DNA of 64,000 nucleotides from Sanyastnella coralliicola (GCF_030845195.1 NZ_CP132543.1:2249501-2313500); one strand, 5' to 3'. Numbered from the stretch's first letter, positions 42,629 through 51,952 are shown. Notes: generated from the sequence alone by a model not told the origin. Translations and numbers: made by a program.

Positions 42629-43420
42629 CTATTGATTACTCAGATTGATGAATGCTCCTTGGTTGATAAGTGCAGAGTGAAGCTTGCCATTGGTGGCCAC
42701 AACGAACTCAGAACTTGGAGACACTTGGGCGCCTTGAAGATCGGTCACCTTCCCCCCTCCTGCCTCTACCAAGAATATACCTGGTCCAATCAGATCAAGA
42801 TCAGGGGTGGCTAAAATCATTCCACCCAAATTGCCATTGGCTACCAAAGTGAGACCGTAAAGATCACTTCCAGGGATCATCGTACGAACCGGTTGACGCA
42901 TGATGTTGAATAGCGTATTCAACCGCTTCATTCCATTGGAGTCGTATTCTCCTCGGTAGCTAAAACCTAAAAAGCTCTCTTCAATTGAGTATACGTCGTT
43001 GACCTGAGTAACGATATTGTTCCTCTTCACTTGCGTCAAATCCTCGGCAAAGAAGAGCTCTTTGTAGTAAGGATTAAAAACGCCAGACATCTTAGTAATT
43101 CCTTCTACAACGAAGGATATCGCTAAGCTAAAGTTTGGTTGTCCGTAAATGAAACACTCTCTACCGTCGAGATGAACCAAATGAATTTCTCCTGAGGATA
43201 CTTTCAGTCGAGTGAAGTGGTCATTCCCTGAAGTCTCTTGGATTTGGAGGTAGTCATCAATCACCTGAATCATGTGATCTCTACTTGAAAGGGAAATCAG
43301 AGTGGACACTTCCTTCATTCCCCCTGTGCTCAACGGATCTCGTTGAAAGCGATCAATCACATATTTACCAGCAGTGATCACTGCTTTGCGTGAAATCCTC
43401 TTGATGAAACCTTGGTTCAT
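42629..43420 (-). CDS. Degenerate inositol-monophosphatase-like protein
   Basis: 263 residues. The overall layout follows the IMPase/CysQ family: an N-terminal helix pair, a metal-site region, HLDGRECFIYGQPNFSLAISFVVEGITKMSGVFNPYYKELFFAE in place of the usual block after DPxDGT, then SFLGFSYRG, SDLYGLTLVANGNLGG and VEAGGGKVTDLQG near the end. But the first metal-site Asp is replaced (VHLDGRE instead of DPxDGT), no GEE motif can be seen, and WDxAAG has become LDLIGPG. So one metal site is damaged and the protein may be a pseudoenzyme or have a changed reaction. Start taken at the ATG at 43420; a TTG lies 5 codons upstream. Confidence 0.6.
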   Translation of the reverse strand: MNQGFIKRISRKAVITAGKYVIDRFQRDPLSTGGMKEVSTLISLSSRDHMIQVIDDYLQIQETSGNDHFTRLKVSSGEIHLVHLDGRECFIYGQPNFSLAISFVVEGITKMSGVFNPYYKELFFAEDLTQVKRNNIVTQVNDVYSIEESFLGFSYRGEYDSNGMKRLNTLFNIMRQPVRTMIPGSDLYGLTLVANGNLGGMILATPDLDLIGPGIFLVEAGGGKVTDLQGAQVSPSSEFVVATNGKLHSALINQGAFINLSNQ

Positions 43421-43457
43421 AGATGAGCAAAGCAAAAGAATCCATCTTGTGAGAGTG

Positions 43458-43485
43458 TTAGGGTCGTGTTAACAAAAGCCTAACA
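43458..43485. promoter_or_regulatory. 11-bp-phased TTAACA-like boxes upstream of the degenerate phosphatase gene
   Basis: TTAGGG at 43458, TTAACA at 43469 and CTAACA at 43480, spaced 11 bp. They lie 38-65 bp before the minus-strand phosphatase ATG and almost 300 bp before the beta-helix gene. The first hexamer is poor, so this set is the least convincing. The rest of this 342-bp gap, 43486-43672, shows nothing I recognise. Confidence 0.3.
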
Positions 43486-43672
43486 TGAAGTGGCCTCATG
43501 ACTATTTCCGAATTCTAACGGCAATGCGGTTCGAATAAGGAGTCTGCAGAGTCTCGAAGGGATCGTTCACAGAAAATCGCAGTGACTAAGTCGTGATCCA
43601 TTGCTCCCACTACCTTCTGATTATCAACACTTCAACATCAAATACCGTCATTATTATGGCCTGGTTTCGATG

Positions 43673-43742
43673 TTAACTTACACGTAACACTGAAGTAACC
43701 ATACAGTAGCATCCCTGAGCAAATTTTGCAGCGTTAAGTTTC
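43673..43742 (+). promoter_or_regulatory. Four 11-bp-phased boxes and -7 element before the beta-helix gene
   Basis: TTAACT (43673), GTAACA (43684), GTAACC (43695) and GTAGCA (43706) are at exact 11-bp intervals, one face of the helix. TAAGTTTC (43735-43742, seven of eight -7 matches) follows, 24 bp after the last box, and the ATG is 20 bp further. The layout is that of an activator bound next to the promoter, as for PhoB- or PhoP-type regulators. The identity of the regulator is inference. Confidence 0.5.
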
Positions 43743-43762
43743 TTCCATTAATCAATTTAGCA

Positions 43763-46700
43763 ATGACTACACTTTTACGCTCAAGCATGATGCTACTAGC
43801 AATCCTCTTCGCAGGATCAATTAGCGCTGCTGACATCATCGTAACAGACGATGGTTCTGGTACAGGTACAACAACCTGGACCAACGACAACACTTACTTC
43901 CTAGACGGATTCGTATTCGTAAATAGCGGACAGGTTCTGACTATTGAAGCGGGAACAGTAATTAAAGGTATCGCTGGAACTGGAGCAGATGCATCTGCGT
44001 TGGTTGTAGCACGCGGTGGACAAATCTTCGCAAACGGAACGGCAGACGCTCCGATTGTGTTCACATTCGAAGAAGATCCTCTTGATGGTTCTATTCCATT
44101 CGACACACGAGGTCAATGGGGTGGTGTTATCGTTCTTGGAGCCGCAGAATTGAACTCTGAGCCAGGTGAAACACAGATTGAGGGAATTCCTGAAACTGAA
44201 GAGCGTGGACTCTACGGAGGAAGCAACAATACTGACAACTCTGGCGTGATTCAATACATTTCGATCCGTCACGGAGGTACTGATATTGGTGCTGGAAATG
44301 AGATTAACGGACTGACACTAGGTGGTGTTGGTTCTGGTACTGTTATCGAGCACGTTGAAGTTATTTCAAATGCGGATGACGGCATTGAATTCTTCGGAGG
44401 AACAGCCAACATCAAGTGGGCATCTGTTGCCTTTTGTGGAGATGACTCTTTCGACTACGATGAAGGGTGGCGCGGATACGGACAGTACTGGTTCTGTGTA
44501 CACGACGTTGAAGGTGGTGAAGGTGATCGTGGTGGAGAACACGACGGAGGTACCAACCCTGAAGACGGTATGCCTTTCGGAACTCCAGTAGTATACAACG
44601 CTACGTACATTGGTCGCGGAATCGACGCTGGAAAACGTGCAATCACAATGCGTGATAATGCCGGTGGTCAGTACCACAACTCAGTATTCGCAAACTGGGG
44701 TCGCGGAATTGATATTGAGAACCTAGCATCTGGAGAAGATAGCTACGAGCGTTTCCTCGATGGTTCTTTAGCCTTTGCAGGTAACGTATTCCAAGACGTT
44801 GTTATGGATGGTGACCTTTGTTCTGGACAAGATGCAACTGCATCTGACCTATTCAAAATTTCAATGGGGTCAGGATGGGCTTCAGAATCAGATTCTACAA
44901 ATGCACTGAATGCGTCTACTGAAGCTTTCGTAGCATCATTCGAAGGAAACAACAACCAGGTGGCTGACCTAGGACTAGAATATGAAGTGATCCCTAACTC
45001 AGAAGGGTTGAACCCAGTACCTGTAACAAACTTTGGTGGAGGTACTCCTGCGACTTTGGATTGGTTCGATGCTGTTTCTTTCAAAGGAGCATTTAACCCA
45101 GATCAAGAAAACTGGCTATTTGGCTGGACTATGCTCGATCAATACGGTTTCTTGAGCAGCGCTGATAATGATGATTGCGATCAAACAATCGTAGTATCAG
45201 ATGACGGTTCTGGAACAGGAACTACTACATGGAAAGCTTGTAACACATACGTACTTGACGGTTTCGTATTCGTGAATGACGGTCAGTGTTTGACAATCGA
45301 ACCTGGAACTGTCATCAAAGGTATGGCTGGAACAGGTGCTGATGCATCTGCGTTAGTAGTTGCTCGTGGTGGAAAAATCTTCGCTGAAGGTACTCCAAAC
45401 AACCCTGTAATCTTCACTTTCGAAGCAGATCCACTAGACGGTTCAGTTCCGTACGACACGCGTGGTCAATGGGGTGGTTTGATCGTTCTTGGAAATGCAG
45501 AATTGAACTCTGAGCCAGGAGAAACACAGATTGAGGGAATTCCTGAAACTGAAGAGCGTGGACTTTACGGTGGTACAGACAATGAAGATAACTCTGGAGT
45601 TATTCGTTACATCTCTGTGCGTCACGGTGGATCAGACATTGGTGCTGGTAACGAAATTAACGGTATCACGCTAGGTGGTGTTGGATCTGCAACAACCATC
45701 GATTACGTAGAAGTTGTATCAAATGCAGATGACGGTATCGAATTCTTCGGGGGAACTGCTCGTGTGAAACACGCTGCTGTTGCCTTCTGTGGCGATGATT
45801 CTTTCGATTACGACGAAGGATGGCGTGGACAAGGACAGTTCTGGTTCACTGTTCATGATGATACTGATGGTGAAGGTGACCGAGGTGGTGAGCACGATGG
45901 TGGTACGAACCCAGAAGATGGTGCTCCTTACGCTACTCCAATGATCTACAATGCAACTTACATGGGGCGTGGTATGGATGCTGGAAAGCGTGCATTAACA
46001 TTCCGTGACAACGCAGGAGGTCAGTACCACAACTCTATCTTCTACAACTGGGGACGTGGTGTTGATATCGAAAACCTTCCTTCAGGACAGGATAGCTACC
46101 AGCGATTCCAAGACGGTGAATTGGTGATTGCGAATAGCTGTTTCTATGATGTTGTTTCTGCTGACGCTACCGCGGAAGATATCTTCAAGATCTCTATGGG
46201 ATCTGGATGGGCTTCTGAATCAGACTCGACAGAAGCACTGAATGCTTCAACAGCTGCCTTCCAAGCATCATTCGCTTCGAATGGTAATGAAGTTGCAGAC
46301 CCACAATTGAACTACGAAATTGAAGAAGGTTCAGAAATGTTGATGGTGAAGCCGGAAGGGAACGTTGATGCTGATCCTGCAGAAGGAGATTGGTACACAG
46401 CTGCAGCTTACAAAGGTGCATTTGATCCATCTGAGGAATGTACTTGGCTACACGGTTGGTCATTCCTTGATGAGCGTATGTTCCTAGGTTGTGTAACTTC
46501 TATTGAAGAAGAAACGGTATTCGCTACCGCGGAAGCACTGTCAGTATTCCCTAACCCGAACACTGGAATCTTCAATGTACGTTTCAACAACAACGTTGAT
46601 ATCGCAACACTTTCTGTAATGGACATGACAGGACGTACTGTTGCTGCACTTCCATTGCAAAACCTACCTGCTGGAGCTCAAGTCGAAGTAAACCTAGATC

Positions 46701-46777
46701 AATTCGGATCTGGACTTTACCTCGTGCAGTTCGAGCAGAACGGAATGGTGAAAACAGCGCGTGTAATCGTACGCTAA
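43763..46777 (+). CDS. Secreted duplicated beta-helix protein with T9SS type A tail
   Basis: 1004 residues. The signal peptide ends at ISAA. Two near-identical halves of 451 residues follow: each starts IIVTDDGSGTGTTTW or a close variant, has the GTVIKGMAGTGADASALVVARGG, TRGQWGGVIVLG and NADDGIEFFGGTA blocks, and repeats strand patterns of a right-handed parallel beta helix. The last 90 residues are a canonical Por_Secre_tail (LSVFPNPNTGIF, then LYLVQFEQNGMVKTARVIVR). It is exported by the type IX system. Codons such as GTA, CGT, GGA and TTC dominate, which suggests strong expression (impression only). The TonB receptor downstream is probably its functional partner: in other Bacteroidota similar pairs seem linked, but the ligand is unknown. 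Confidence 0.8.
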   Translation: MTTLLRSSMMLLAILFAGSISAADIIVTDDGSGTGTTTWTNDNTYFLDGFVFVNSGQVLTIEAGTVIKGIAGTGADASALVVARGGQIFANGTADAPIVFTFEEDPLDGSIPFDTRGQWGGVIVLGAAELNSEPGETQIEGIPETEERGLYGGSNNTDNSGVIQYISIRHGGTDIGAGNEINGLTLGGVGSGTVIEHVEVISNADDGIEFFGGTANIKWASVAFCGDDSFDYDEGWRGYGQYWFCVHDVEGGEGDRGGEHDGGTNPEDGMPFGTPVVYNATYIGRGIDAGKRAITMRDNAGGQYHNSVFANWGRGIDIENLASGEDSYERFLDGSLAFAGNVFQDVVMDGDLCSGQDATASDLFKISMGSGWASESDSTNALNASTEAFVASFEGNNNQVADLGLEYEVIPNSEGLNPVPVTNFGGGTPATLDWFDAVSFKGAFNPDQENWLFGWTMLDQYGFLSSADNDDCDQTIVVSDDGSGTGTTTWKACNTYVLDGFVFVNDGQCLTIEPGTVIKGMAGTGADASALVVARGGKIFAEGTPNNPVIFTFEADPLDGSVPYDTRGQWGGLIVLGNAELNSEPGETQIEGIPETEERGLYGGTDNEDNSGVIRYISVRHGGSDIGAGNEINGITLGGVGSATTIDYVEVVSNADDGIEFFGGTARVKHAAVAFCGDDSFDYDEGWRGQGQFWFTVHDDTDGEGDRGGEHDGGTNPEDGAPYATPMIYNATYMGRGMDAGKRALTFRDNAGGQYHNSIFYNWGRGVDIENLPSGQDSYQRFQDGELVIANSCFYDVVSADATAEDIFKISMGSGWASESDSTEALNASTAAFQASFASNGNEVADPQLNYEIEEGSEMLMVKPEGNVDADPAEGDWYTAAAYKGAFDPSEECTWLHGWSFLDERMFLGCVTSIEEETVFATAEALSVFPNPNTGIFNVRFNNNVDIATLSVMDMTGRTVAALPLQNLPAGAQVEVNLDQFGSGLYLVQFEQNGMVKTARVIVR
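43838..46500 (+). repeat. Tandem 1353-bp coding duplication
   Basis: Two copies inside the beta-helix gene. The GGT of GSGTGTTTW lies at 43853 and 45206, and the GDDSFDYDEGWRG Asp codon at 44441 and 45794: both offsets are exactly 1353 bp (451 codons). The copies differ mostly at third codon positions. Confidence 0.92.
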
Positions 46778-46799
46778 CAACATAATCAAGCAAGTAGAA

Positions 46800-46829
46800 A
46801 GAGGGCGTTCCAGCGATGGGACGCCCTCT
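46800..46829 (+). terminator. Terminator between the beta-helix and TonB receptor genes
   Basis: A 12-bp stem: 46800-46811 pairs with 46818-46829 (AGAGGGCGT with ACGCCCTCT at the base) around a 6-nt loop. The T run after it is weak, so it may only reduce read-through into the receptor gene. Confidence 0.65.
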
Positions 46830-46904
46830 TACATTTTCCATAGCGTTCCCGTAACATTCCCATAACAATATCACCTGACCTTTGCACTCAGAATGTTCGT
46901 CCAA

Positions 46905-49900
46905 ATGAAAAATGTAATTCTAACACTTACCCTAGCACTAGGAGCCTTAAGCGCTCTGGCACAGGGAACTATCCGCGGTAAGGTTACCGACGGAGTCTCC
47001 GGAGATGTACTCTTCGCCAACGTGGTGATTGAGGGCACTTCTAAAGGTGTAATGGCTGATCTAGATGGAAACTTTTCCCTCGAAGATCTTGATCCTGGAA
47101 CCTACACGTTGAGCTGTAGTTTCATCTCTTACGAGACGGTAAAGAAGAGTGATGTCGTTGTAACAGATGGTGAAGTAACCATCGTCAACTTCACTTTGAT
47201 GCCGGCTACATTCGTTATCGAAGATGCAGCTGAAGTCGTGACAAAAGCTGACCGTTCTCGTGATACCTACATGGAGAATATCAAGAAGAAGAATCCATCG
47301 ATGATGGATTACATCTCTTCTCAGCAAATCAAGAAAACAGGTGACTCTGATGCCGCTGGTGCATTGAAGCGTGTAACAGGAGTTAGTACAGTAGGAAACT
47401 ACGTTTTCGTTCGTGGTCTTTCTGATCGTTACTTGAAAACAACTCTGAACGGTGCAGAAGTTCCTTCTTTGGATCCAAAGCGCAACGCTGTTCAGATGGA
47501 TATCTTCCCTACCAACTTGATTGACAACTTGGTGGTGGTAAAGACACTTCAAGCAGATCTTCCAGCTGATTACTCTGGTGCCTACATCAACGTCATCACA
47601 AAAGATTTTCCTGATCAGTTTCAATTCCGTTACTCAGGCTCATTCGGGTACAACACCAATTCAACTTTCAATGATGATTTCCTGACAAGTACAGGGTCTG
47701 ATACCGATTGGATTGGATTCGATAATGGATTCCGTGACGCTCCTTCTATCGTTACTGACGCTAGCGAGATTCCACAGCAAAATTTCTCGAATTACTACGA
47801 GGCACTTGTAGAAGCAGGATACGAGAATGACCTTACTGCACTTGGAATTACGTCTTCTTCAGACATTGGAAATGGCGCTGACCAAACATCAATAGGTGAT
47901 ATCGTTAACGCAATTGAGGGGATTGAGTCTGTGAGCTACGTAAACAACACGCTCCTTCCCCAAGTTCGAGAGGTGAAGAACAAAGAGCTTTCTGATATGG
48001 GCCGTGCATTTGAAAACACATGGGATCCTAAGAAACAAGCTCCATTCCTCGACATTACTCAGTCTTTGAGCTTCGGTAACCAAGGGAAACTTTTTGGTCG
48101 TCCACTCGGATATGTGTTCGGAATCCAGTACAAGCAACAAAACCGTGGTTACGAAGCGGGACAAACTGGACGATACACATTGACAGGTGATGAGAATGAA
48201 ATCAACAACCTGAACACAGAGCGCTTACTTACTGACAACCTTGGTCGTCAGTCAACTTACATCTCTGCGTTGTTGAACCTAAGCTATAAGCTATCTCCGA
48301 ACAACAAGATTGGTTTGACTTTCATGCCTAACGTTAGTGGTGTGAACACTGCGCGCTACCAAGATGGTATCAACCCAAGTGATGAAATTGGTCTTGGTCA
48401 AGAGCAACGCTCTCAGCGTTACCTAGAGCGTCAAATGAACATCTACCAGCTTCGAGGAGAACACGTTCTTAAAGACAAAGGGAACATCAAAATCGATTGG
48501 CTAGGAAGCTACACTCGCGGAGTGCAGCGCACACCAGATCTACGTGTATTCATCAATAGCTACAACGAAGTACCAGGTGGAACCTTCTACTTCGATGCAG
48601 AAGGAAATGATATCACTGATGACGCCAACGCTCTGCTTGCTGACGGAGAAAACTTGGAAGAATACTACCCAGGATTTACTGTTCAACAGCAAGAAGGCAC
48701 AACATTGAACTACGACATCCTAGACAACCTCTACCCTTCTCCAACACGCTACTACCGTGAAATGGTTGACAACACGCTTGATCTTAAACTCAATGTGGAG
48801 ATTCCATTCACCAACGCAACTGGATTGAAGAACCGTGTTCGTCTTGGAGGATCATACGTAAGCAAAACACGTGATTACACTGAACAGCGCTACAGCTTCA
48901 TCAGCACAGGACTTGACTACAACGGTAACCCGAACGACTATTTCTCTCAGGACAACTTCACAGTAGTTCCTGGAGGACAAGACGGATACCTCTTCCTACG
49001 TGATGACACAGACATCCAGAACAGCTACGATGCTAGCATGGACGTACTTGGTGCTTACGGTATGGTTGACTGGAACATTACTTCACGTCTACGTATTAAC
49101 GCTGGTGCACGTCTAGAGACAACGGATATGCTTCTAGAATCACGCATTCTACAAGCAGAGCAGATTCAAGACAGCCTACAATTCAACTTCCGTGGGCAGC
49201 TTGACTTGGTAGACATCCTTCCGTCATTTAACATGACTTACCTACTTCGTCAATACGACCTTGCAGTCACGAACCTTCGTATTTCTGCTAGCCAGTCGGT
49301 TGCTCGTCCAATGTTCCGTGAAAAAGCGCCTTACTCTGTATTCGACTTCGAAGTACAGGAGCAGCAAACTGGTAACCCTGAGCTAGGACGTACGTTGATC
49401 AACAACTTCGACCTTCGCTTGGAGCATTTCCCAATGCCAGGAGAATCATACTCTGTTAGCTTATTCTACAAGCAGTTCGACGATCCAATCGAGCAGGTCA
49501 TCATTGCTACTGCAGCAAACACAGAGATTACTTGGAAGAACGTTGACCAAGCGGTACTATTTGGAGCTGAGTTCGAAGTACGCAAGTCACTTGCCTTCCT
49601 TGGTGAGCGTTTCGCACCATTCGGAGTTGGAGCTAACGTGACACTCGTTCAGTCTGAAACATCAATTGATGAGGCAGAGCTAGAAGTGATCCGCGCAACT
49701 GACCTCGATCACGAAGATACGCGCCCGATGTTCGGTCAGAGCCCGTACATCATCAACGGTATCCTGACTTACGATAATGACTCAATCGGATTGAACATGG
49801 CGTTGACTTACAACGTTCAAGGTCCTAAGCTAGTCTTGGTAACTACTGGAGGAACACCTGACATCTACGCTCAGCCAACTCCAAACCTTGACTTCTCAGT

Positions 49901-50060
49901 ATCGAAGTCACTAGGAGATCGTTTCTCGATCCGCTTTAAAGCAAGAAATCTACTCAACCCTGAATACCGTTCAACTTATGAGTTCAAGGGTGAGGAATAC
50001 GTATTCCAGAGCATGCAATGGGGACGAACATTCAGCTTTGGATTTAGCTACGATATTTAA
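46905..50060 (+). CDS. TonB-dependent receptor
   Basis: 1051 residues, starting at the ATG at 46905 so that the signal peptide is MKNVILTLTLALGALSALAQ; an in-frame ATG lies four codons upstream. Order: CarboxypepD_reg domain (about 22-105; IRGKVTDGVSGDVLFANVVIEGTSKG), plug (about 110-230; SSQQIKKTGDSDAAGALKRVTGV, VRGLSDRYLKTTLNGAEVP, DIFPTNLIDNLVVVKT), then a barrel ending with an aromatic strand (RTFSFGFSYDI). The closing Phe/Tyr/Ile signature suits outer-membrane insertion. Substrate unknown. No SusD gene is adjacent; the T9SS beta-helix protein upstream is the likely partner. The codon style is as in that gene. Confidence 0.93.
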   Translation: MKNVILTLTLALGALSALAQGTIRGKVTDGVSGDVLFANVVIEGTSKGVMADLDGNFSLEDLDPGTYTLSCSFISYETVKKSDVVVTDGEVTIVNFTLMPATFVIEDAAEVVTKADRSRDTYMENIKKKNPSMMDYISSQQIKKTGDSDAAGALKRVTGVSTVGNYVFVRGLSDRYLKTTLNGAEVPSLDPKRNAVQMDIFPTNLIDNLVVVKTLQADLPADYSGAYINVITKDFPDQFQFRYSGSFGYNTNSTFNDDFLTSTGSDTDWIGFDNGFRDAPSIVTDASEIPQQNFSNYYEALVEAGYENDLTALGITSSSDIGNGADQTSIGDIVNAIEGIESVSYVNNTLLPQVREVKNKELSDMGRAFENTWDPKKQAPFLDITQSLSFGNQGKLFGRPLGYVFGIQYKQQNRGYEAGQTGRYTLTGDENEINNLNTERLLTDNLGRQSTYISALLNLSYKLSPNNKIGLTFMPNVSGVNTARYQDGINPSDEIGLGQEQRSQRYLERQMNIYQLRGEHVLKDKGNIKIDWLGSYTRGVQRTPDLRVFINSYNEVPGGTFYFDAEGNDITDDANALLADGENLEEYYPGFTVQQQEGTTLNYDILDNLYPSPTRYYREMVDNTLDLKLNVEIPFTNATGLKNRVRLGGSYVSKTRDYTEQRYSFISTGLDYNGNPNDYFSQDNFTVVPGGQDGYLFLRDDTDIQNSYDASMDVLGAYGMVDWNITSRLRINAGARLETTDMLLESRILQAEQIQDSLQFNFRGQLDLVDILPSFNMTYLLRQYDLAVTNLRISASQSVARPMFREKAPYSVFDFEVQEQQTGNPELGRTLINNFDLRLEHFPMPGESYSVSLFYKQFDDPIEQVIIATAANTEITWKNVDQAVLFGAEFEVRKSLAFLGERFAPFGVGANVTLVQSETSIDEAELEVIRATDLDHEDTRPMFGQSPYIINGILTYDNDSIGLNMALTYNVQGPKLVLVTTGGTPDIYAQPTPNLDFSVSKSLGDRFSIRFKARNLLNPEYRSTYEFKGEEYVFQSMQWGRTFSFGFSYDI

Positions 50061-50082
50061 CGGTTGTTCAATATCGAGAATT

Positions 50083-50107
50083 GGGGGAGCTTCGGCTCCC
50101 CTTTTTT
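50083..50107 (+). terminator. Terminator of the TonB receptor gene
   Basis: GGGGAGC (50084-50090), a UUCG tetraloop, GCTCCCC (50095-50101), then T6. The clearest terminator in the window. Confidence 0.92.
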
Positions 50108-50111
50108 GTTG

Positions 50112-50177
50112 GTAACCAAAGCTTCACCCAAATTTTCCAAAAACCACAGATACAGGGTGTTCCTTTGAGTAACTTTC
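50112..50177 (+). promoter_or_regulatory. Possible phased boxes and -7 element upstream of the olsF-like gene
   Basis: GTAACC (50112) and TTCACC (50123) are 11 bp apart; a third position (TTTCCA, 50134) is poor. TAACTTTC at 50170-50177 is a seven-of-eight -7 match, 20 nt before the GTG start. The same two words occur upstream of the beta-helix and phosphoesterase genes. Confidence 0.3.
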
Positions 50178-50197
50178 ATTGAAGCTTACTCAACTAC

Positions 50198-51952
50198 GTG
50201 GAAAAACTAGTATCAAAAGAGCAGGTAGCCCAAGCTGCCAAACTGAAAAGCTCCAACCCCTTAGTTGGCATTCTATATCGCTTAAGCGGTATGGAGAAAG
50301 TCAATGATTTCTATGAGCGTATCTCTCATCTAAAAGACCTTGAATTTGTAGCTAAAAGTCTCGAGCATATCGGACTTCAAGTTGAGGTAGACCCTGAAGA
50401 ACTGAAGCACATCCCAGAAGACGGATCCTTCATCACCGTTTCAAATCATCCCTTTGGTGCGATAGACGGTATCGCGTTGATGCATGTTTTGGGAAATGTT
50501 CGTCCTGATTTCAAGGTATTGGTCAATTTCCTTCTTCAAAACATCGAACAGATTGAAGGCCGGTTGATTGGCGTGAACCCGTTTAACGACCACCAATCAT
50601 CTAAATCAAATCTCGGCGGAACAAAAGAGGCGATTCAACACATTCGAGACGGACACCCACTGGGCATATTTCCTGCAGGTGAGGTAAGTTCTTTCAACCC
50701 GGAAGAAAGAACCATCGCTGATAGCCAATGGAGCCCTCAGGTAGTCAAGTTGATCAAGCATTCGAATGTTCCTGTGATCCCTATTTATTTCGATGGACGA
50801 AATAGTCGATTATTCCACTTACTCGGAGTGATTCATCCATCCCTTCGCACTTTGCGATTGCCTGCAGAGTTCAGTAATAAAAGAGGAAAAACGCTCAAAC
50901 TGAGAATCGGAAAACCCATCAAAGCCAAAGATCTTCAAGGATTCGAAAACACCGCTCAACTTGGACGTTACTTGCGATCGAAAACATACGCTTTAGGTAC
51001 TCCGCTGGATGTAAAACGAGAACATTTCAAAGGACTCAAATTCCCGAAGAAACCCAAGGAGGTTATTCCTGCTGTAGACAAGAAACTCTTGATCGAAGAC
51101 ATTCGTCGCAGTGCAAATGACAAGCTCTTCGACTATCAAAATTTCGAGTGTTATTTGCTGAATGCCTCTTCCAACCCACATGTTTTAAGGGAGATTGGCC
51201 GATTAAGAGAAATTACCTTCCGAAGTGTTGGTGAAGGCACGAACAAAGCGATCGATATCGATGAATACGACTTCTACTACTACCACCTCGTTCTTTGGGA
51301 TAAAGTGGAAAACAACATCGTTGGTGCCTACCGCGTCGGGAAGGGTGAAGAGATCATGTCGCGCTACGGGAAGAAAGGATTCTACACCAATTCCCTATTC
51401 AAAATGAGCTCAGGCATGAAGCCGATCCTCAACCAGTCAATTGAGCTGGGCAGGAGCTTTATCACCCAAGAGTATCAACGACAACGCATGCCGCTATTCT
51501 TGCTTTGGAAAGGTATTTTGGTTGTGCTCATTAAAGAACCCAACTACCGATACTTGACTGGTCCTGTGACTATCAGTGGAGCCTACCAAGAGGTTTCAAA
51601 GGAGCTGATAATCGAATTCGTCAAGCGACATTACTTTGATCACGAATTAAGTGCGCTCGTAAAGCCGCGTACACCGTATTCTATCAAGACCAAGAAGATA
51701 GATCAGGATGCCTTGCTGAATGCTACTGAGAATGACATGAAGAAGCTTGATCGCTTGATTAGTGAGATTGAACCCAGTTCTTACGCCATTCCTGTGCTAT
51801 TGAAGAAATACTTGCACCAGAATGCGAAGATCCTCGGATTTAACTTGGACCCTCAGTTTAACAATGCTTTGGATGGATTGATTTTATTGGATGTTCATAA
51901 TCTTCCAGCGGATACGGTAGAGAATTTACAGCGAGAGTTTACCTCGTCTTAA
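50198..51952 (+). CDS. olsF: OlsF-like bifunctional acyltransferase (ornithine or other aminolipid synthase)
   Basis: 584 residues starting at GTG. The N-terminal half is a PlsC/LPLAT acyltransferase: SNHPFGAIDG (His and Asp catalytic pair, about residue 87), FPAGEVS (substrate-binding motif) and VIPIYFDG. The C-terminal half (about 310-570) is an OlsB-like GNAT domain: LREITFRSVGEGTNKAIDIDEYDFYYYHLVLWDK, YRVGKGEEIM, and SIELGRSFITQEYQ. Enzymes of this fusion type make ornithine lipid in two steps, N-acylation then O-acylation; the glycine-lipid pathway uses related but separate proteins. Such phosphorus-free membrane lipids rise in phosphate starvation in several bacteria. The amino acid acceptor cannot be read from the sequence. 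It overlaps the convergent sensor gene by 4 bp. Confidence 0.82.
   Translation: MEKLVSKEQVAQAAKLKSSNPLVGILYRLSGMEKVNDFYERISHLKDLEFVAKSLEHIGLQVEVDPEELKHIPEDGSFITVSNHPFGAIDGIALMHVLGNVRPDFKVLVNFLLQNIEQIEGRLIGVNPFNDHQSSKSNLGGTKEAIQHIRDGHPLGIFPAGEVSSFNPEERTIADSQWSPQVVKLIKHSNVPVIPIYFDGRNSRLFHLLGVIHPSLRTLRLPAEFSNKRGKTLKLRIGKPIKAKDLQGFENTAQLGRYLRSKTYALGTPLDVKREHFKGLKFPKKPKEVIPAVDKKLLIEDIRRSANDKLFDYQNFECYLLNASSNPHVLREIGRLREITFRSVGEGTNKAIDIDEYDFYYYHLVLWDKVENNIVGAYRVGKGEEIMSRYGKKGFYTNSLFKMSSGMKPILNQSIELGRSFITQEYQRQRMPLFLLWKGILVVLIKEPNYRYLTGPVTISGAYQEVSKELIIEFVKRHYFDHELSALVKPRTPYSIKTKKIDQDALLNATENDMKKLDRLISEIEPSSYAIPVLLKKYLHQNAKILGFNLDPQFNNALDGLILLDVHNLPADTVENLQREFTSS

Noticed and set aside
47061-47624. 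Long open frame opposite the TonB receptor (187 codons)
   Set aside because: It lies entirely inside a clear receptor gene, has no motif, and is rich in Cys, Arg and Val as antisense frames of such genes usually are.
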